From assembly GCF_000015165.1 (NCBI RefSeq), contig NC_009485.1:1-64000 (forward strand): a DNA stretch of 64,000 nt. The letters are read 5' to 3'. Of the stretch, positions 19,577 to 28,208 are shown piece after piece. Below the pieces are notes generated by a model. That model was not told the DNA's origin, made no database searches, and saw nothing but the letters and a program-made list of their open reading frames with translations. The stretch's first letter is position 1. Every line of letters starts with the position of its first letter. Source of the stretch: Bradyrhizobium sp. BTAi1 (GTDB lineage Bacteria > Pseudomonadota > Alphaproteobacteria > Rhizobiales > Xanthobacteraceae). The position numbers and the translations under genes are program-made.

Positions 19577-20983
19577 TCATTCCCCATGTGTCGCGGCAAT
19601 CACGTCGCTCACGAGCCGTGCCACGCCGTCGACCTCCGGCGGCCAGTTCACGGTGCGGCCGAAGCGCGCGATGACCAGGCGTTCGGAGGGGATGACGATG
19701 ACATACTGGCCGAGCGTGCCCTTGGCGAAGAAGGCATCGCGCGGCCAGCCATGGGAGATGCGGTAATTCGCGCCGAAACTGTCGCCACGATTGGTCCAAA
19801 ATCCGGCGCCGATGCCGACAAAGGCGTCCGGCGTCGGGGTGCTGACATAATCGACCCAGCCCGCGGGCAGGATGCGGCGGCCGCCGACGACGCCGTCGTC
19901 GAGATAGAGTTGGCCGAGCCGCGCCCAATCGCGCGCCGATGCCAGCATCTGGCTCGATCCCTCCGGAGTGCCGGCGGCATCGAACTCGATCGTTACGCTG
20001 GTCATGCCGAGCGGATCGAACAGCTCGCGATGGGCAAAACGAAGCACATCCGCAGCACTGCCGCCAGCGGCGTCGCGGATGAGATGCGAGAGGATGACGG
20101 TGTTGCCGTCGTGGTAGTTGAAGACAGCGCCCGGATTGGTTTCGAGCGGCATGGATTCGGCGAACGCCGCGCGATCCGCTTCGACGAACTTCATCCGATT
20201 GACGGGCTCGAGCGCAGACAACAACGAGGCCTGCAGCGAGTTGCCGAGCGCGAGCCCCGCGGTATGCCGCAGCAGGTGATCGATGGTGATGGCGTGGCGC
20301 GGATCGATCTCGCTCCGCCACGCGGCGACGGGCGCTGGCGCGTGCAGCGCGAGTCTGCCCTGGCGGACGAGAATGCCGATCAGGGTGGCGGTCATCGACT
20401 TGGTCGCGGAGAAACCGAGCAAGGGCGTGTCGAGCGTGAACCCGGGGGCGTAACGTTCGGCGATCACTTTGCCGTCCTTGAGCACGATCACGGCATGCGT
20501 GCGCCGGAACGGCGGGGACTCCGGCTCGGAGAAGGCGCGATCGAGTGCGGCGGCGAGCGCAGGTGTCGCCGGCGCCACGGGATGGGGCGGAGCGATCTCC
20601 GGGAGCGCGGCCGGCTGCGCAGCAGCGGGCCGCGCCGTCGGCCAGCCTTGCGCCTCGCCATGGTCCAGATGACAGCCGAGCCCCTCGGCAAAGACCGCAT
20701 GGCTGCGGCCGAGCCCGAGGAGCGTGACGGTAACGTCCTTGGCGACGCGATCCACATGGACGTCCATGGCCCAGTTCAGCAGGCCAGCACCGGGCATCGC
20801 GGCTTGGGTTTCGGACAGGATGCGGTCCGGGTCGACGCCGGAGACGAAGGTCTCCGAACACACCACGCTGGCGATGAAACCCGTCGCGACCTGGGGCACG
20901 TCGCGGGCGCGGGCGACGGCGACGGCCAGGGCGGTCAGCGTGGTGGTGGCGAAGACAGCGAACAGCAGGCGGCGGCGCGTCAT
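19577..20983 (-). CDS. Exported serine hydrolase, beta-lactamase fold
   Basis: A 468-residue protein with a signal peptide (RRRLLFAVFATTTLTALAVAVARA). A poorly conserved region of about 120 residues follows, then a class C beta-lactamase/esterase-like domain. The SxxK nucleophile motif is SATK (S192, K195). The Tyr motif appears as YHD (in FNYHDGNT) rather than YxN. The HTG-like region is SHGWPRDAFFAKGTLGQ. Such enzymes include 6-aminohexanoate-dimer hydrolase-like and penicillin-binding proteins, so the substrate is not predictable. It lies 141 bp downstream of a membrane-bound AraC regulator on the same strand, which may control it. Confidence 0.82.
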   Translation of the reverse strand: MTRRRLLFAVFATTTLTALAVAVARARDVPQVATGFIASVVCSETFVSGVDPDRILSETQAAMPGAGLLNWAMDVHVDRVAKDVTVTLLGLGRSHAVFAEGLGCHLDHGEAQGWPTARPAAAQPAALPEIAPPHPVAPATPALAAALDRAFSEPESPPFRRTHAVIVLKDGKVIAERYAPGFTLDTPLLGFSATKSMTATLIGILVRQGRLALHAPAPVAAWRSEIDPRHAITIDHLLRHTAGLALGNSLQASLLSALEPVNRMKFVEADRAAFAESMPLETNPGAVFNYHDGNTVILSHLIRDAAGGSAADVLRFAHRELFDPLGMTSVTIEFDAAGTPEGSSQMLASARDWARLGQLYLDDGVVGGRRILPAGWVDYVSTPTPDAFVGIGAGFWTNRGDSFGANYRISHGWPRDAFFAKGTLGQYVIVIPSERLVIARFGRTVNWPPEVDGVARLVSDVIAATHGE

Positions 20984-21124
20984 GGGCAGCTCCGGCGGAT
21001 GGACCTGTTGGACGACAGCGCAGCGGCGGCTGCAGCGCTCGCCGATTTCGAAGGATCTCCTCGTCGAAAGCCGCAGCGACCTCGCCGATTTCGAAATTCT
21101 CCTTCGATTTCAACATCGCAACCG

Positions 21125-22204
21125 TCACGCCGCGGACCGCCTCATGCGGCGGTATTCTGTCGGCGTCACCCCGGTCACCGCCTTGAAGGCGCGGTTGAAG
21201 GGACCGAGCGACTGGAACCCGGCATCCATCGCGATGGTGATCACGGGCACCTCGGCCTGGGCGGGATCGGCGAGCGCCGCTTGCGCCTCCGCGATACGGT
21301 GGCTGTTCAGGAAGCTGCTGAAGTTGCGATAGCCGAGTTCACTGTTGATCAGCCGCCGCAACCGGTATTCGGGAATGCCGAGCCTGGTGGCCAGTGCGCC
21401 GATGGTGACGTTCTCCTGGCGGTAGATCCGCTCATCCGCCATCAGCCGGGTCAGCCGCTCGACCAGTCTGCGGTTCGCGACCGTCTCGCCGGCTTTGGTC
21501 GCCGCGGCAGCTGCAGCCTCGCTGACGGCCATGGCCCGAGGCGTCTCCACGGCGAACACGTCGCCGGCGCCGACCCTCAGCAGCATCAGCGCGACGGCGC
21601 CGACCACCGCCAGCAACATCGCCGCGTTGATGACATTGGCGAGCTCCGACGCACCGCCGCCGACGGTCCCAATCTGCAGCAGCGCATTGACGCCGCCATA
21701 GCCGAGCGCCGCAATGACCACGACAGCGCGGACGCGCCTGCGTCGCTCGACCAGATCCACCGACCACGAGCGGACCGTCTGCGCCAAGGCGAGCCCGACG
21801 AAGCCAAGCGCCAGCAGATTGTTGGCGACGATCACGAGCCGCACATGGCCGGACGGTCCCAGCACGAGGCAACTGATCATGCTGAAGCCGAAAACTGCGA
21901 GCCAGATCAGGCCGTGCAGCCAACGCGGCGCAAAACCATCGTCGAACAGCGCGCGGCAGAACAGCCAGAGGACGACGATGGCGGCGGTTGCGACCGCGAT
22001 CAGGGGCGCGACCGCCAGCGAGGGGGCCGCGGCGCCGCCGATGTTGAACGTCAAAGCATGCGCCGCCGCGCCCAGCGCCAGGGCGATCGCGAGCCGGCCG
22101 CTCCATTGCTTGCCGAGGTCGCGTCCCAGCGACACGGCGAGCACCGCAAGCAAGGCGATGGCGGCAGCACGCAACGCGAGATCAAGGCTTTCCAGCGGCA
22201 TCAA
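21125..22204 (-). CDS. AraC family regulator with N-terminal membrane domain
   Basis: A 359-residue protein. About seven hydrophobic segments fill residues 1-210 (LDLALRAAAIALLAVLAVSL through INAAMLLAVVGAVALMLL). A linker and an AraC-type DNA-binding domain (about 250-355) follow. The first helix-turn-helix is in VTIGALATRLGIPEYRLRRL and the second in AMDAGFQSLGPFNRAFKAVTGVTPTEYR. The layout matches membrane-embedded AraC regulators, which presumably sense an envelope or extracellular signal. The gene next to it in the same direction encodes an exported hydrolase. Confidence 0.86.
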   Translation of the reverse strand: MMPLESLDLALRAAAIALLAVLAVSLGRDLGKQWSGRLAIALALGAAAHALTFNIGGAAAPSLAVAPLIAVATAAIVVLWLFCRALFDDGFAPRWLHGLIWLAVFGFSMISCLVLGPSGHVRLVIVANNLLALGFVGLALAQTVRSWSVDLVERRRRVRAVVVIAALGYGGVNALLQIGTVGGGASELANVINAAMLLAVVGAVALMLLRVGAGDVFAVETPRAMAVSEAAAAAATKAGETVANRRLVERLTRLMADERIYRQENVTIGALATRLGIPEYRLRRLINSELGYRNFSSFLNSHRIAEAQAALADPAQAEVPVITIAMDAGFQSLGPFNRAFKAVTGVTPTEYRRMRRSAA

Positions 22205-22341
22205 GGCGGGTCCAATGTCAGCGCCGGAACTCTAGGCCGGAGCGGCCTGCCGTTCAAATCGCGGCCCCACTGCCGCCTCATGCCCTGCCGTGGCCTCGGC
22301 AAAGCTGCTAAGCTCGCGCGATCACATCTCTGGAGGATCCC

Positions 22342-23259
22342 ATGAGCTGGCAGCCATCGATCGATCCCGAATTCGGCGACCCCGCCTCCTGCGATGCGCT
22401 GGAGCACGTCATCGTGCCGCGCACCCGCGATCTCGGCGACGGCTTCGCCGTGCGCCGCGCGCTGCCGCATGGGCGGCGACAAATGGTCGGTCCGTTCATC
22501 TTCTTCGATCATTTCGGCCCGGTGCAGTTCGTCTCCGGCAAGGGCATGGACGTGCGGCCGCATCCGCATATTGGGCTCGCCACCGTCACCTATCTGTTCG
22601 ACGGCGCCATCATGCATCGCGACAGCGAGGGCAATGTCCAGGAGATCCAGCCCGGCGCGATGAACCTGATGACCGCCGGGCGCGGCATCGCGCATTCGGA
22701 GCGGACGCCGGATCTGCAGCGGCAGAATGGCCAGAGCATGCTGGGCCTGCAGAGCTGGATCGCGCTCCCGGTCGAATCCGAAGAGATCGCGCCGAGCTTC
22801 CAGCACTACGCGGCCGACGCGCTGCCGACGGTCAGCGACACCGGCTTCACCGCGCGCGTGATCGCCGGCAAAGCCTTCGGCGCGGCCTCGCCGGTGACGA
22901 TGGTCTCGCCCTGGTTCTATGTCGAGGTCACCGCGCAGGCCGGAACGGTCGTCCCGCTCGATCCCGACCACGAGGAGCGCGCGATCTATATCGTCGATGG
23001 CGAAATCGAGATCGCGCGCGAGCGCCATACCGGGCCGCGGCTGCTGATCTTCCGTCCCGGCGACGCCATCAGCGTGCGCATCGTGAAGCCGACCCGGATG
23101 ATGTTCCTTGGCGGCGACGCGCTGGAAGGGCCGCGCCATGTCTGGTGGAATTTCGTCTCGTCCAGCAAGGAGCGCATCGAGCAGGCCAAGCAGGACTGGA
23201 AAACCGGCCGCTTCGCCGCCGTTCCGCAGGAGCACGAGTTCATTCCGCTGCCGGAATAG
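22342..23259 (+). CDS. Pirin family protein
   Basis: A 305-residue bicupin. The metal-binding cupin motif is in VRPHPHIGLATVTYLFDGAIMHRDS, and the pirin signature GAMNLMTAGRGIAHSERTPD follows. The second cupin covers about residues 185-285. Pirins are Fe-binding proteins; some act as quercetin 2,3-dioxygenases and others as regulators. The role here is not evident. The ATG at 22342 is preceded by TCTGGAGGATCCC, a good ribosome binding site. It is followed by purC on the same strand. Confidence 0.88.
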   Translation: MSWQPSIDPEFGDPASCDALEHVIVPRTRDLGDGFAVRRALPHGRRQMVGPFIFFDHFGPVQFVSGKGMDVRPHPHIGLATVTYLFDGAIMHRDSEGNVQEIQPGAMNLMTAGRGIAHSERTPDLQRQNGQSMLGLQSWIALPVESEEIAPSFQHYAADALPTVSDTGFTARVIAGKAFGAASPVTMVSPWFYVEVTAQAGTVVPLDPDHEERAIYIVDGEIEIARERHTGPRLLIFRPGDAISVRIVKPTRMMFLGGDALEGPRHVWWNFVSSSKERIEQAKQDWKTGRFAAVPQEHEFIPLPE

Positions 23260-23265
23260 GCTATT

Positions 23266-23282
23266 GGGAGCGCAACGCTCCC
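23266..23282 (+). terminator. Small hairpin between the pirin gene and purC
   Basis: A 7-bp stem (GGGAGCG with CGCTCCC) and loop CAA, followed by GTTTCG, 7 bp after the pirin stop. It could be a weak terminator or attenuator in front of purC. Confidence 0.4.
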
Positions 23283-23301
23283 GTTTCGAAAGCCCGCCCC
23301 G

Positions 23302-24216
23302 ATGACCACGCTTCTCGCCAGCAATCTGCCGCTCCCGAAAATCGGCCGCGGCAAGGTCCGCGACATCTATGCCGTCGGCGACGACCGCGTGCTGCTGCTG
23401 ACCACCGACCGCATCTCCGCCTTCGACGTCGTGATGAACGAGACCATCCCGATGAAGGGCGCGGTGCTGACACAGATCTCGGCCTACTGGTTCAATGCGC
23501 TGGAAGGCGTCGTGCATCACCACATGATCTCGGCCGATACCGACGCGATCATCGCCGAGGTCCCGGAGCTCGCGCCGCATCGCCAGGAGATCCTGGGCCG
23601 CGCGATGCTGTGCAAGCGCACCAACGTGTTCCCGATCGAATGCGTGATCCGCGGCTATCTCTCCGGCTCGGCCTGGAAGGAATACGCGGCGAGCGGCACG
23701 CTGGCCGGCGAGCAGCTGCCTGCAGGCCTGGTCGAGAGCCAGAAGCTGGAGCCTGCGATCTTCAGCCCGGCGACCAAGGCCGAGACCGGTCATGACGAGA
23801 ACATCACGATCGCACGGATGCGCGAGGTGGTCGGCGACGAGACGGCCTACACGCTCGAGAGCATGACGCGCGCGGTCTATACGCTCGGCGAGACGCTCGC
23901 CCGCGAGCAGGGCATCATCATCGCCGACACCAAGTTCGAGTTTGGCCGCGACAAGGATGGCCACATCATCCTGATCGACGAGGTGATGACGCCTGACAGC
24001 TCGCGCTTCTGGGCGGTCGACGCCTACAAGCCGGGCCAGCCGCAGCCGAGCTTCGACAAGCAGCCGCTGCGCGACTATCTCGACGCCGAGCGTAAGGCCG
24101 GCCGCTGGAACGGCGAGGCCCCTCCGCCGCCGCTGCCGCAGAGCGTGGTCGACGCCACCAGCCAGCGCTATCTCGAAGCGTTCCGGCGGGTGACGGGACG
24201 TGAGCTGAACATCTGA
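23302..24216 (+). CDS. purC: SAICAR synthase, long form (phosphoribosylaminoimidazole-succinocarboxamide synthase)
   Basis: A 304-residue enzyme that joins aspartate to CAIR with ATP in purine synthesis. Motifs are [52 protein letters not shown] and [10 protein letters not shown], then [14 protein letters not shown]. At 304 residues it is longer than the about 240-residue enzyme usual in purCSQL operons and resembles the yeast Ade1-like form. Rhizobiales often carry both, so this may be the second paralog. No other pur gene lies in the window. Confidence 0.92.
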   Translation: MTTLLASNLPLPKIGRGKVRDIYAVGDDRVLLLTTDRISAFDVVMNETIPMKGAVLTQISAYWFNALEGVVHHHMISADTDAIIAEVPELAPHRQEILGRAMLCKRTNVFPIECVIRGYLSGSAWKEYAASGTLAGEQLPAGLVESQKLEPAIFSPATKAETGHDENITIARMREVVGDETAYTLESMTRAVYTLGETLAREQGIIIADTKFEFGRDKDGHIILIDEVMTPDSSRFWAVDAYKPGQPQPSFDKQPLRDYLDAERKAGRWNGEAPPPPLPQSVVDATSQRYLEAFRRVTGRELNI

Positions 24217-24572
24217 GCGATGCTGCGTGCGACCCCTGGCTGGGAGGCTTGTGGAGCCGCTCATCTTCTCCTTGCGTGGCAACCGAGGTCACGCGTCACC
24301 AACGGTGCGCTCTCTTTCGTGTGCCGGACCTCGCAGAGCGGCGGCAACGCGGGACGGTTGCATGTGACGACATGGGGCAATCGCGACACAGACGCCTGCC
24401 AACGAGGTCATCCGTCATGCCCGGGCTTGTCCCGGCCATGACGACGTGGAAACAGACGAGCGCAATATGTAAAGCTCCATATGCGGTCGCCCTGCCGCGA
24501 GCGGAGAGAGCTGATCAGCAAGCGACGGGCAGTTTTCGCTTAGCTGACATGGCGCAGCACACGACCGCGCAA
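24217..24572. other. Intergenic region with a REP-like element
   Basis: 356 bp between purC and the NTF2-like gene. The only feature I can support is the palindromic element at 24414-24444. No gene or RNA is evident on either strand. Confidence 0.5.
24414..24444 (+). repeat. REP-like palindrome, solitary copy
   Basis: The same family as the hairpins flanking the GIY-YIG gene: GTCATGCCCGGGCTTGTC followed by CCGGCCATGAC. The outer GTCATG/CATGAC arms are perfect, the CCGGG/CCCGG core is paired, and one C-C mismatch lies between. The loop is CTTGT. No nuclease gene is next to it, so it is a dispersed copy. Confidence 0.75.
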
Positions 24573-24965
24573 TCACCCGTTGGCCAAAAAGCGGCTCTCG
24601 ATATGAAACGACTTGGCCGTCACGAGCCACTCGCCATCAATCAGGTGGAAGCAAAGATAATCGAGATAGAGCGTCTGATCGATCCGCACGCGGACCTTCG
24701 CCAGCGCCTGGGATGGCGAGGCGAGGTCGATCAGCAAGATCTCCTGGTGACGTGGCGCCGCCTTCGACTGGGGCGAGGGCGTGGTCGCCAACAGCTCGCG
24801 ATACTCGGCCGCGGTGAGAACGCGCAGGCCACTCTCACGCAGGCCATGCAGTCGCGCAGTGGGCGCAAACACACGATCGAATTGCTCGACATTGGAATCG
24901 AACATCAGATCGAAATATCTCTCGACGGCAGCGATCACGGATGGGTGCACAGCAATGTCGGCCAT
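24573..24965 (-). CDS. NTF2-like (SnoaL/lumazine-binding type) protein
   Basis: A 130-residue protein of the NTF2-like cone fold: VIAAVERYFDLMFDSNVEQFDRVFAPTARLHG, then KVRVRIDQTLYLDYLCFHLIDGEWLVTAKSFH at the C-terminus. These small alpha+beta domains serve as enzymes or ligand binders. I start at 24965 because GGGAGA precedes that ATG; the longer frame runs into the opposite regulator. It is transcribed divergently from an Lrp/AsnC-type gene, so that regulator may control it. Confidence 0.75.
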   Translation of the reverse strand: MADIAVHPSVIAAVERYFDLMFDSNVEQFDRVFAPTARLHGLRESGLRVLTAAEYRELLATTPSPQSKAAPRHQEILLIDLASPSQALAKVRVRIDQTLYLDYLCFHLIDGEWLVTAKSFHIESRFLANG

Positions 24966-25172
24966 AGTCGGCGTCTCCCGGGCTGGTGAAGGCAAGATCA
25001 TGCGACGGAGACCGGCCGAGACGCGCGCAGGGCTCATCGGCCGCTCCTCGCAATCGCTGCCGGTCGACAGAGATATTGATCCCGAACTGGAGCGCATGTC
25101 CTTGCGAACTGTGCTATCTTGCCGACAGACGATGCAATGAATGGTCCGTTCCCTGCCGCGATTGTCAGAGAT

Positions 25173-25652
25173 ATGCCAAAAGCCAGACTCGACGCGATCG
25201 ACCAACGCATCATCGGAGAGCTGCAGGCCGATGCGCGGCTGAGCAATGTCGACCTAGCTGACCGGGTCGGATTGTCGCCTTCACCCTGTCTTCGCCGCGT
25301 CAAACGGCTGGAGCAGGAGGGTGTCATCCAGGGCTATCGCGCGGTCCTGAACCGCGACAGCGTCGGTCTCGGATTTTCCGCATTTCTCGCGGTCAAGATC
25401 GAGGGGCACGCGAACGAACATGCCATGGCCTTCGAGGACACGGTGTGTGCGATGCCGGAAGTCCTTGCCTGCCATCTCGTCTCCGGCGACTCGGACTACC
25501 TGCTCGAGGTCGTCACGGCCGATCTGGAGCATTACCGGCACTTCCTGGTGGAACGGCTGCTGAGCCTGTCGATCGTACGCGAGGTCAGGAGCAACATCGC
25601 CATCCAGACCCGCAAGGCCGCAGCCCCGCTGCCGTTGGAGCAGCCGCGCTGA
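25173..25652 (+). CDS. Lrp/AsnC family transcriptional regulator
   Basis: A 159-residue regulator with an N-terminal winged helix-turn-helix (LDAIDQRIIGELQADARLSNVDLADRVGLSPSPCLRRVKRLE) and a C-terminal RAM ligand-binding domain (HLVSGDSDYLLEVVTADLEHYRHF). The family senses amino acids or related metabolites and forms octamers. In-frame ATG codons also exist at 25119 and 25137. I prefer 25173 because the family's conserved region begins right after it. It is divergent from the NTF2-like gene across about 200 bp. Confidence 0.88.
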   Translation: MPKARLDAIDQRIIGELQADARLSNVDLADRVGLSPSPCLRRVKRLEQEGVIQGYRAVLNRDSVGLGFSAFLAVKIEGHANEHAMAFEDTVCAMPEVLACHLVSGDSDYLLEVVTADLEHYRHFLVERLLSLSIVREVRSNIAIQTRKAAAPLPLEQPR

Positions 25653-25871
25653 TCCTGCCGGCAGACGCCTGAATTGCTGCGGCATATGCGCCATTGGGTG
25701 TGCGCAGCCGCGCTGTTCCCCGGAGCGAGATGGCGGTCTCGCCGTTCCCACCATCTCGCTGATTCATACGCGGATCGGCGATGGGTGGACGCACCTCACA
25801 TGCTGCTCGCCACCGATATCGAAAGCGCCGCAAACCATCTTTGAGGATTGCTGCAAGCTCTCGGCGCGCAG

Positions 25872-26549
25872 CTAATCGTCAAACCCCACAAACACGGTCG
25901 CCTCTTTCACCGACTTCCGCTCCGACACCACGGCATTGGCGGGGAAATCATGATCCGGCCAGCCGAGCGCGATGCTCTTCATGATGACCTGGTCGTCGGC
26001 GATGCCGGCGTGCTCGCGGACGACCGGCGACTGCATGATGCCCTGGCTGTTGATGACCGCGCCGAGGCCGCGGGACCAGGCGGCATTGACCAGCGCCGTG
26101 GTGACGGCACCGCAATCAAACGGCGTGTCGTCGCTGCCGGCGAGCACGCGGTCGTAGGTGACGATGATGCAGACCGGCGCATCGAATTGGCGGAAGCCAC
26201 GCAGCACCCAGTCCTGACGCTTCTCCTTGTCGTCGCGTGCGATGCCCATGGCGGAAAACAATTGCTTGGCGACGCCAATCTGACGCTCGCGGTGCTGACC
26301 GGCAAACGGCTCGCCGATGCGAAACTCGCGCGACTGGGGCACGCCCGCCAGCATGCGCTCGGTGTTGCCGGCACGGATGCGGTTGAGCGGCTCGCCGGTG
26401 ATGACGTAGAAATTCCACGGCTGGGTGTTCATCGACGACGGCGCGCGCATCGCCAGCGTGAGGATCTCCTCGATCAGCGCCCGTGGCACGGGATCGGGCT
26501 TGTAGCCACGAATACTGCGGCGGCCGAGGATGACGTCGTCGAATTCCAT
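25872..26549 (-). CDS. Nitroreductase family protein
   Basis: A 225-residue FMN-dependent oxidoreductase. The FMN-phosphate motif RRSIRGYKPDPVP is at residues 10-22, followed by MRAPSSMNTQPWNFYVITG. The C-terminal flavin region is GLGAVINSQGIMQSPVVREHAGIADDQVIMKSIALGWPD. Family members reduce nitroaromatics, quinones or enones with NAD(P)H; the physiological substrate is not evident. The ATG at 26549 is preceded by AGGA. It is the last of four consecutive minus-strand genes. Confidence 0.9.
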   Translation of the reverse strand: MEFDDVILGRRSIRGYKPDPVPRALIEEILTLAMRAPSSMNTQPWNFYVITGEPLNRIRAGNTERMLAGVPQSREFRIGEPFAGQHRERQIGVAKQLFSAMGIARDDKEKRQDWVLRGFRQFDAPVCIIVTYDRVLAGSDDTPFDCGAVTTALVNAAWSRGLGAVINSQGIMQSPVVREHAGIADDQVIMKSIALGWPDHDFPANAVVSERKSVKEATVFVGFDD

Positions 26550-26670
26550 GTGCGTGGTATTCCTGCCCTGGGATTGTTTGTTCGCGATCTTCGCGGCTTT
26601 TGGGTTCGGGCGCAAGGTTGCGACCCGGCAGGACGCCATCGTGCATCCAGCAGACGCGGCTCGCACCGGA

Positions 26671-27330
26671 CTATCGGCGCAGCATCGCCAGCACGGTGCC
26701 CGCGAGATCGGCGGGATTTTCCACGAGGCGGTCTGCGCCAGCGGCTTCGAGCTCGTCGCGGCTGCCATAACCCCAGAGCACACCGAGGCTCCTCGTGCGA
26801 ACAGCATGGGCGCCGGCGACGTCATGGCGGCGGTCGCCGACCATGAGGCTGTCGGGCGCCGCGATATTCCGCTCAGCGAGGATATGTGCGAGCAGCTCGG
26901 GCTTGTGGTCGAGCGCCCCTGACGGCACCGAGCCGTGAATGGCACGGAAATACGATGCCAGGCCGAGATGCTCCAGGATGCGCCGCGCGAACATTTCGCG
27001 CTTCGACGTCGCGAGCCGCAGGCCGGCGTCGTGCATCGCCTGCAGCGCGTCGCGGATGCCGGGATAGAGCGCACAGTCGAACAGGCCGGTGTCACCATAA
27101 TGCTGGCGATAGGCGGCGACGGCGTCGTCGACACGGTCGCCGCCATGGGCCTGCAGTAGGACACGCAGCATGTCCTGCAATGGCGGGCCGATGAAGGCTG
27201 TGACGTCGAGCGTGTCGTCGGGCGTGTGTCCCAGCGACCGCAAGGCCGCCAGCGTGCTCGCGGCGATGCCGGGACGCGAGTCGATGAGCGTGCCGTCGAG
27301 ATCGAGCAATACAGAATGGATCGGGGACAT
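26671..27330 (-). CDS. HAD superfamily hydrolase (phosphoglycolate phosphatase-like)
   Basis: A 219-residue phosphatase of HAD subfamily I. Motif I is LLDLDGTLIDSRPG, motif II LATSKREM, the motif III Lys lies in ALDHKPELL, and motif IV is MVGDRRHDVAGAHAV. A helical cap lies between motifs I and II. This pattern fits phosphoglycolate phosphatase or pyrophosphatase PpaX-type enzymes; substrates vary widely. I use the ATG at 27330 (MSPIHSVLLDLDGT). An in-frame start at 27363 is possible, and neither has a strong ribosome binding site. Confidence 0.85.
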   Translation of the reverse strand: MSPIHSVLLDLDGTLIDSRPGIAASTLAALRSLGHTPDDTLDVTAFIGPPLQDMLRVLLQAHGGDRVDDAVAAYRQHYGDTGLFDCALYPGIRDALQAMHDAGLRLATSKREMFARRILEHLGLASYFRAIHGSVPSGALDHKPELLAHILAERNIAAPDSLMVGDRRHDVAGAHAVRTRSLGVLWGYGSRDELEAAGADRLVENPADLAGTVLAMLRR

Positions 27331-27392
27331 GGCCGAGCATAGCGTGTCACCGTCCACCAGCAAACCTCCGGCCGCATGGCCGCTGCCAGGGT

Positions 27393-28097
27393 TCAGAAGT
27401 GCTGATCCGGCGAGAGCCGGCCTCCCCGTCTGATGCGAAGGATCGGATCATCTACATCGTCGTTATTGAAAACGACATCGGCTGTTCTGGCGGGATCACA
27501 GGTCTCCTCATAGAGGTCAAAAGCAGGTCCATAGCGTTCTGCATAGACCTTCATGGCAATCTGCTCGCCGAGGCGGTCACGGTCGCGCCTCAGACCTCTT
27601 GCATCAGAGACGCCTCTCGACGTCTCTACGAAGATCACGATGTCCCAATGATCCCGCAGCTCAGGTCGTTGAAGGAAGGTCCCGTCGACGACCAGCACCG
27701 CATCAACCGGCGCCAGCGCGGAAGGCTGCGCGATCGCCACATCACGCTTGAGATCGAAGGACGCCGTCCTGTAGAGGCGATCGCCACCGGGCGCCAGCGG
27801 CTCCAGCAACAGGGATCTGACGGCGGACAGATCGCGGGCATCATTGTAGTAGCCGAGAGCGGAGAACCGTCCGCGCGCGTAGCGCTGAGCTTTCGGACGG
27901 TGAAACCCGTCAATCGATGTCCTGATGACCGGCCGGCCGCTTCGTTCGATCAGCTCTGCCAACTCGTCCGACAGGGTCGTCTTGCCCGATGCCGTTCGGC
28001 CATCGACGGCTACTCTCATCGGATGACCGATCTCAAGACGCGAGATCTGACGTGCCAGATCCAGCAACTTCGCCATGCGATTTGAGCTCATCGACAC
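27393..28097 (-). CDS. Uridine kinase-like P-loop NTPase
   Basis: A 234-residue protein. The Walker A is VDGRTASGKTTLSDELAE (residues 30-47). Next come TSIDGFHRPKAQR, like the DDFY/DHFH region of uridine and phosphoribulokinases, and the Walker B-like VDAVLVVDGTFLQRPEL. A C-terminal region RDRDRLGEQIAMKVYAERYGPAF completes the nucleoside-kinase fold. The substrate is unproven. It lies 111 bp downstream of a carbamoyltransferase-like gene in the same direction. Confidence 0.78.
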   Translation of the reverse strand: MSMSSNRMAKLLDLARQISRLEIGHPMRVAVDGRTASGKTTLSDELAELIERSGRPVIRTSIDGFHRPKAQRYARGRFSALGYYNDARDLSAVRSLLLEPLAPGGDRLYRTASFDLKRDVAIAQPSALAPVDAVLVVDGTFLQRPELRDHWDIVIFVETSRGVSDARGLRRDRDRLGEQIAMKVYAERYGPAFDLYEETCDPARTADVVFNNDDVDDPILRIRRGGRLSPDQHF

Positions 28098-28208
28098 CTC
28101 TATTGCCGCTCACGGCCGTCCCCTGCTCAGGATCAAGTCGGCCGGACCGCGTCAGACTCAACCTTTTCATCCCAAGCGCAACGCGCATGGAAAAGCCAAG
28201 ACCGGAGA

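Noticed and set aside
18081..21128. 1015-residue minus-strand open frame
   Set aside because: Runs out of frame through the serine hydrolase gene and antisense to MmgE; composition is typical of a shadow frame.
24217..24572. tRNA or small RNA gene in the purC spacer
   Set aside because: No cloverleaf or TTCRANY-type arm; only the REP-like palindrome is present.
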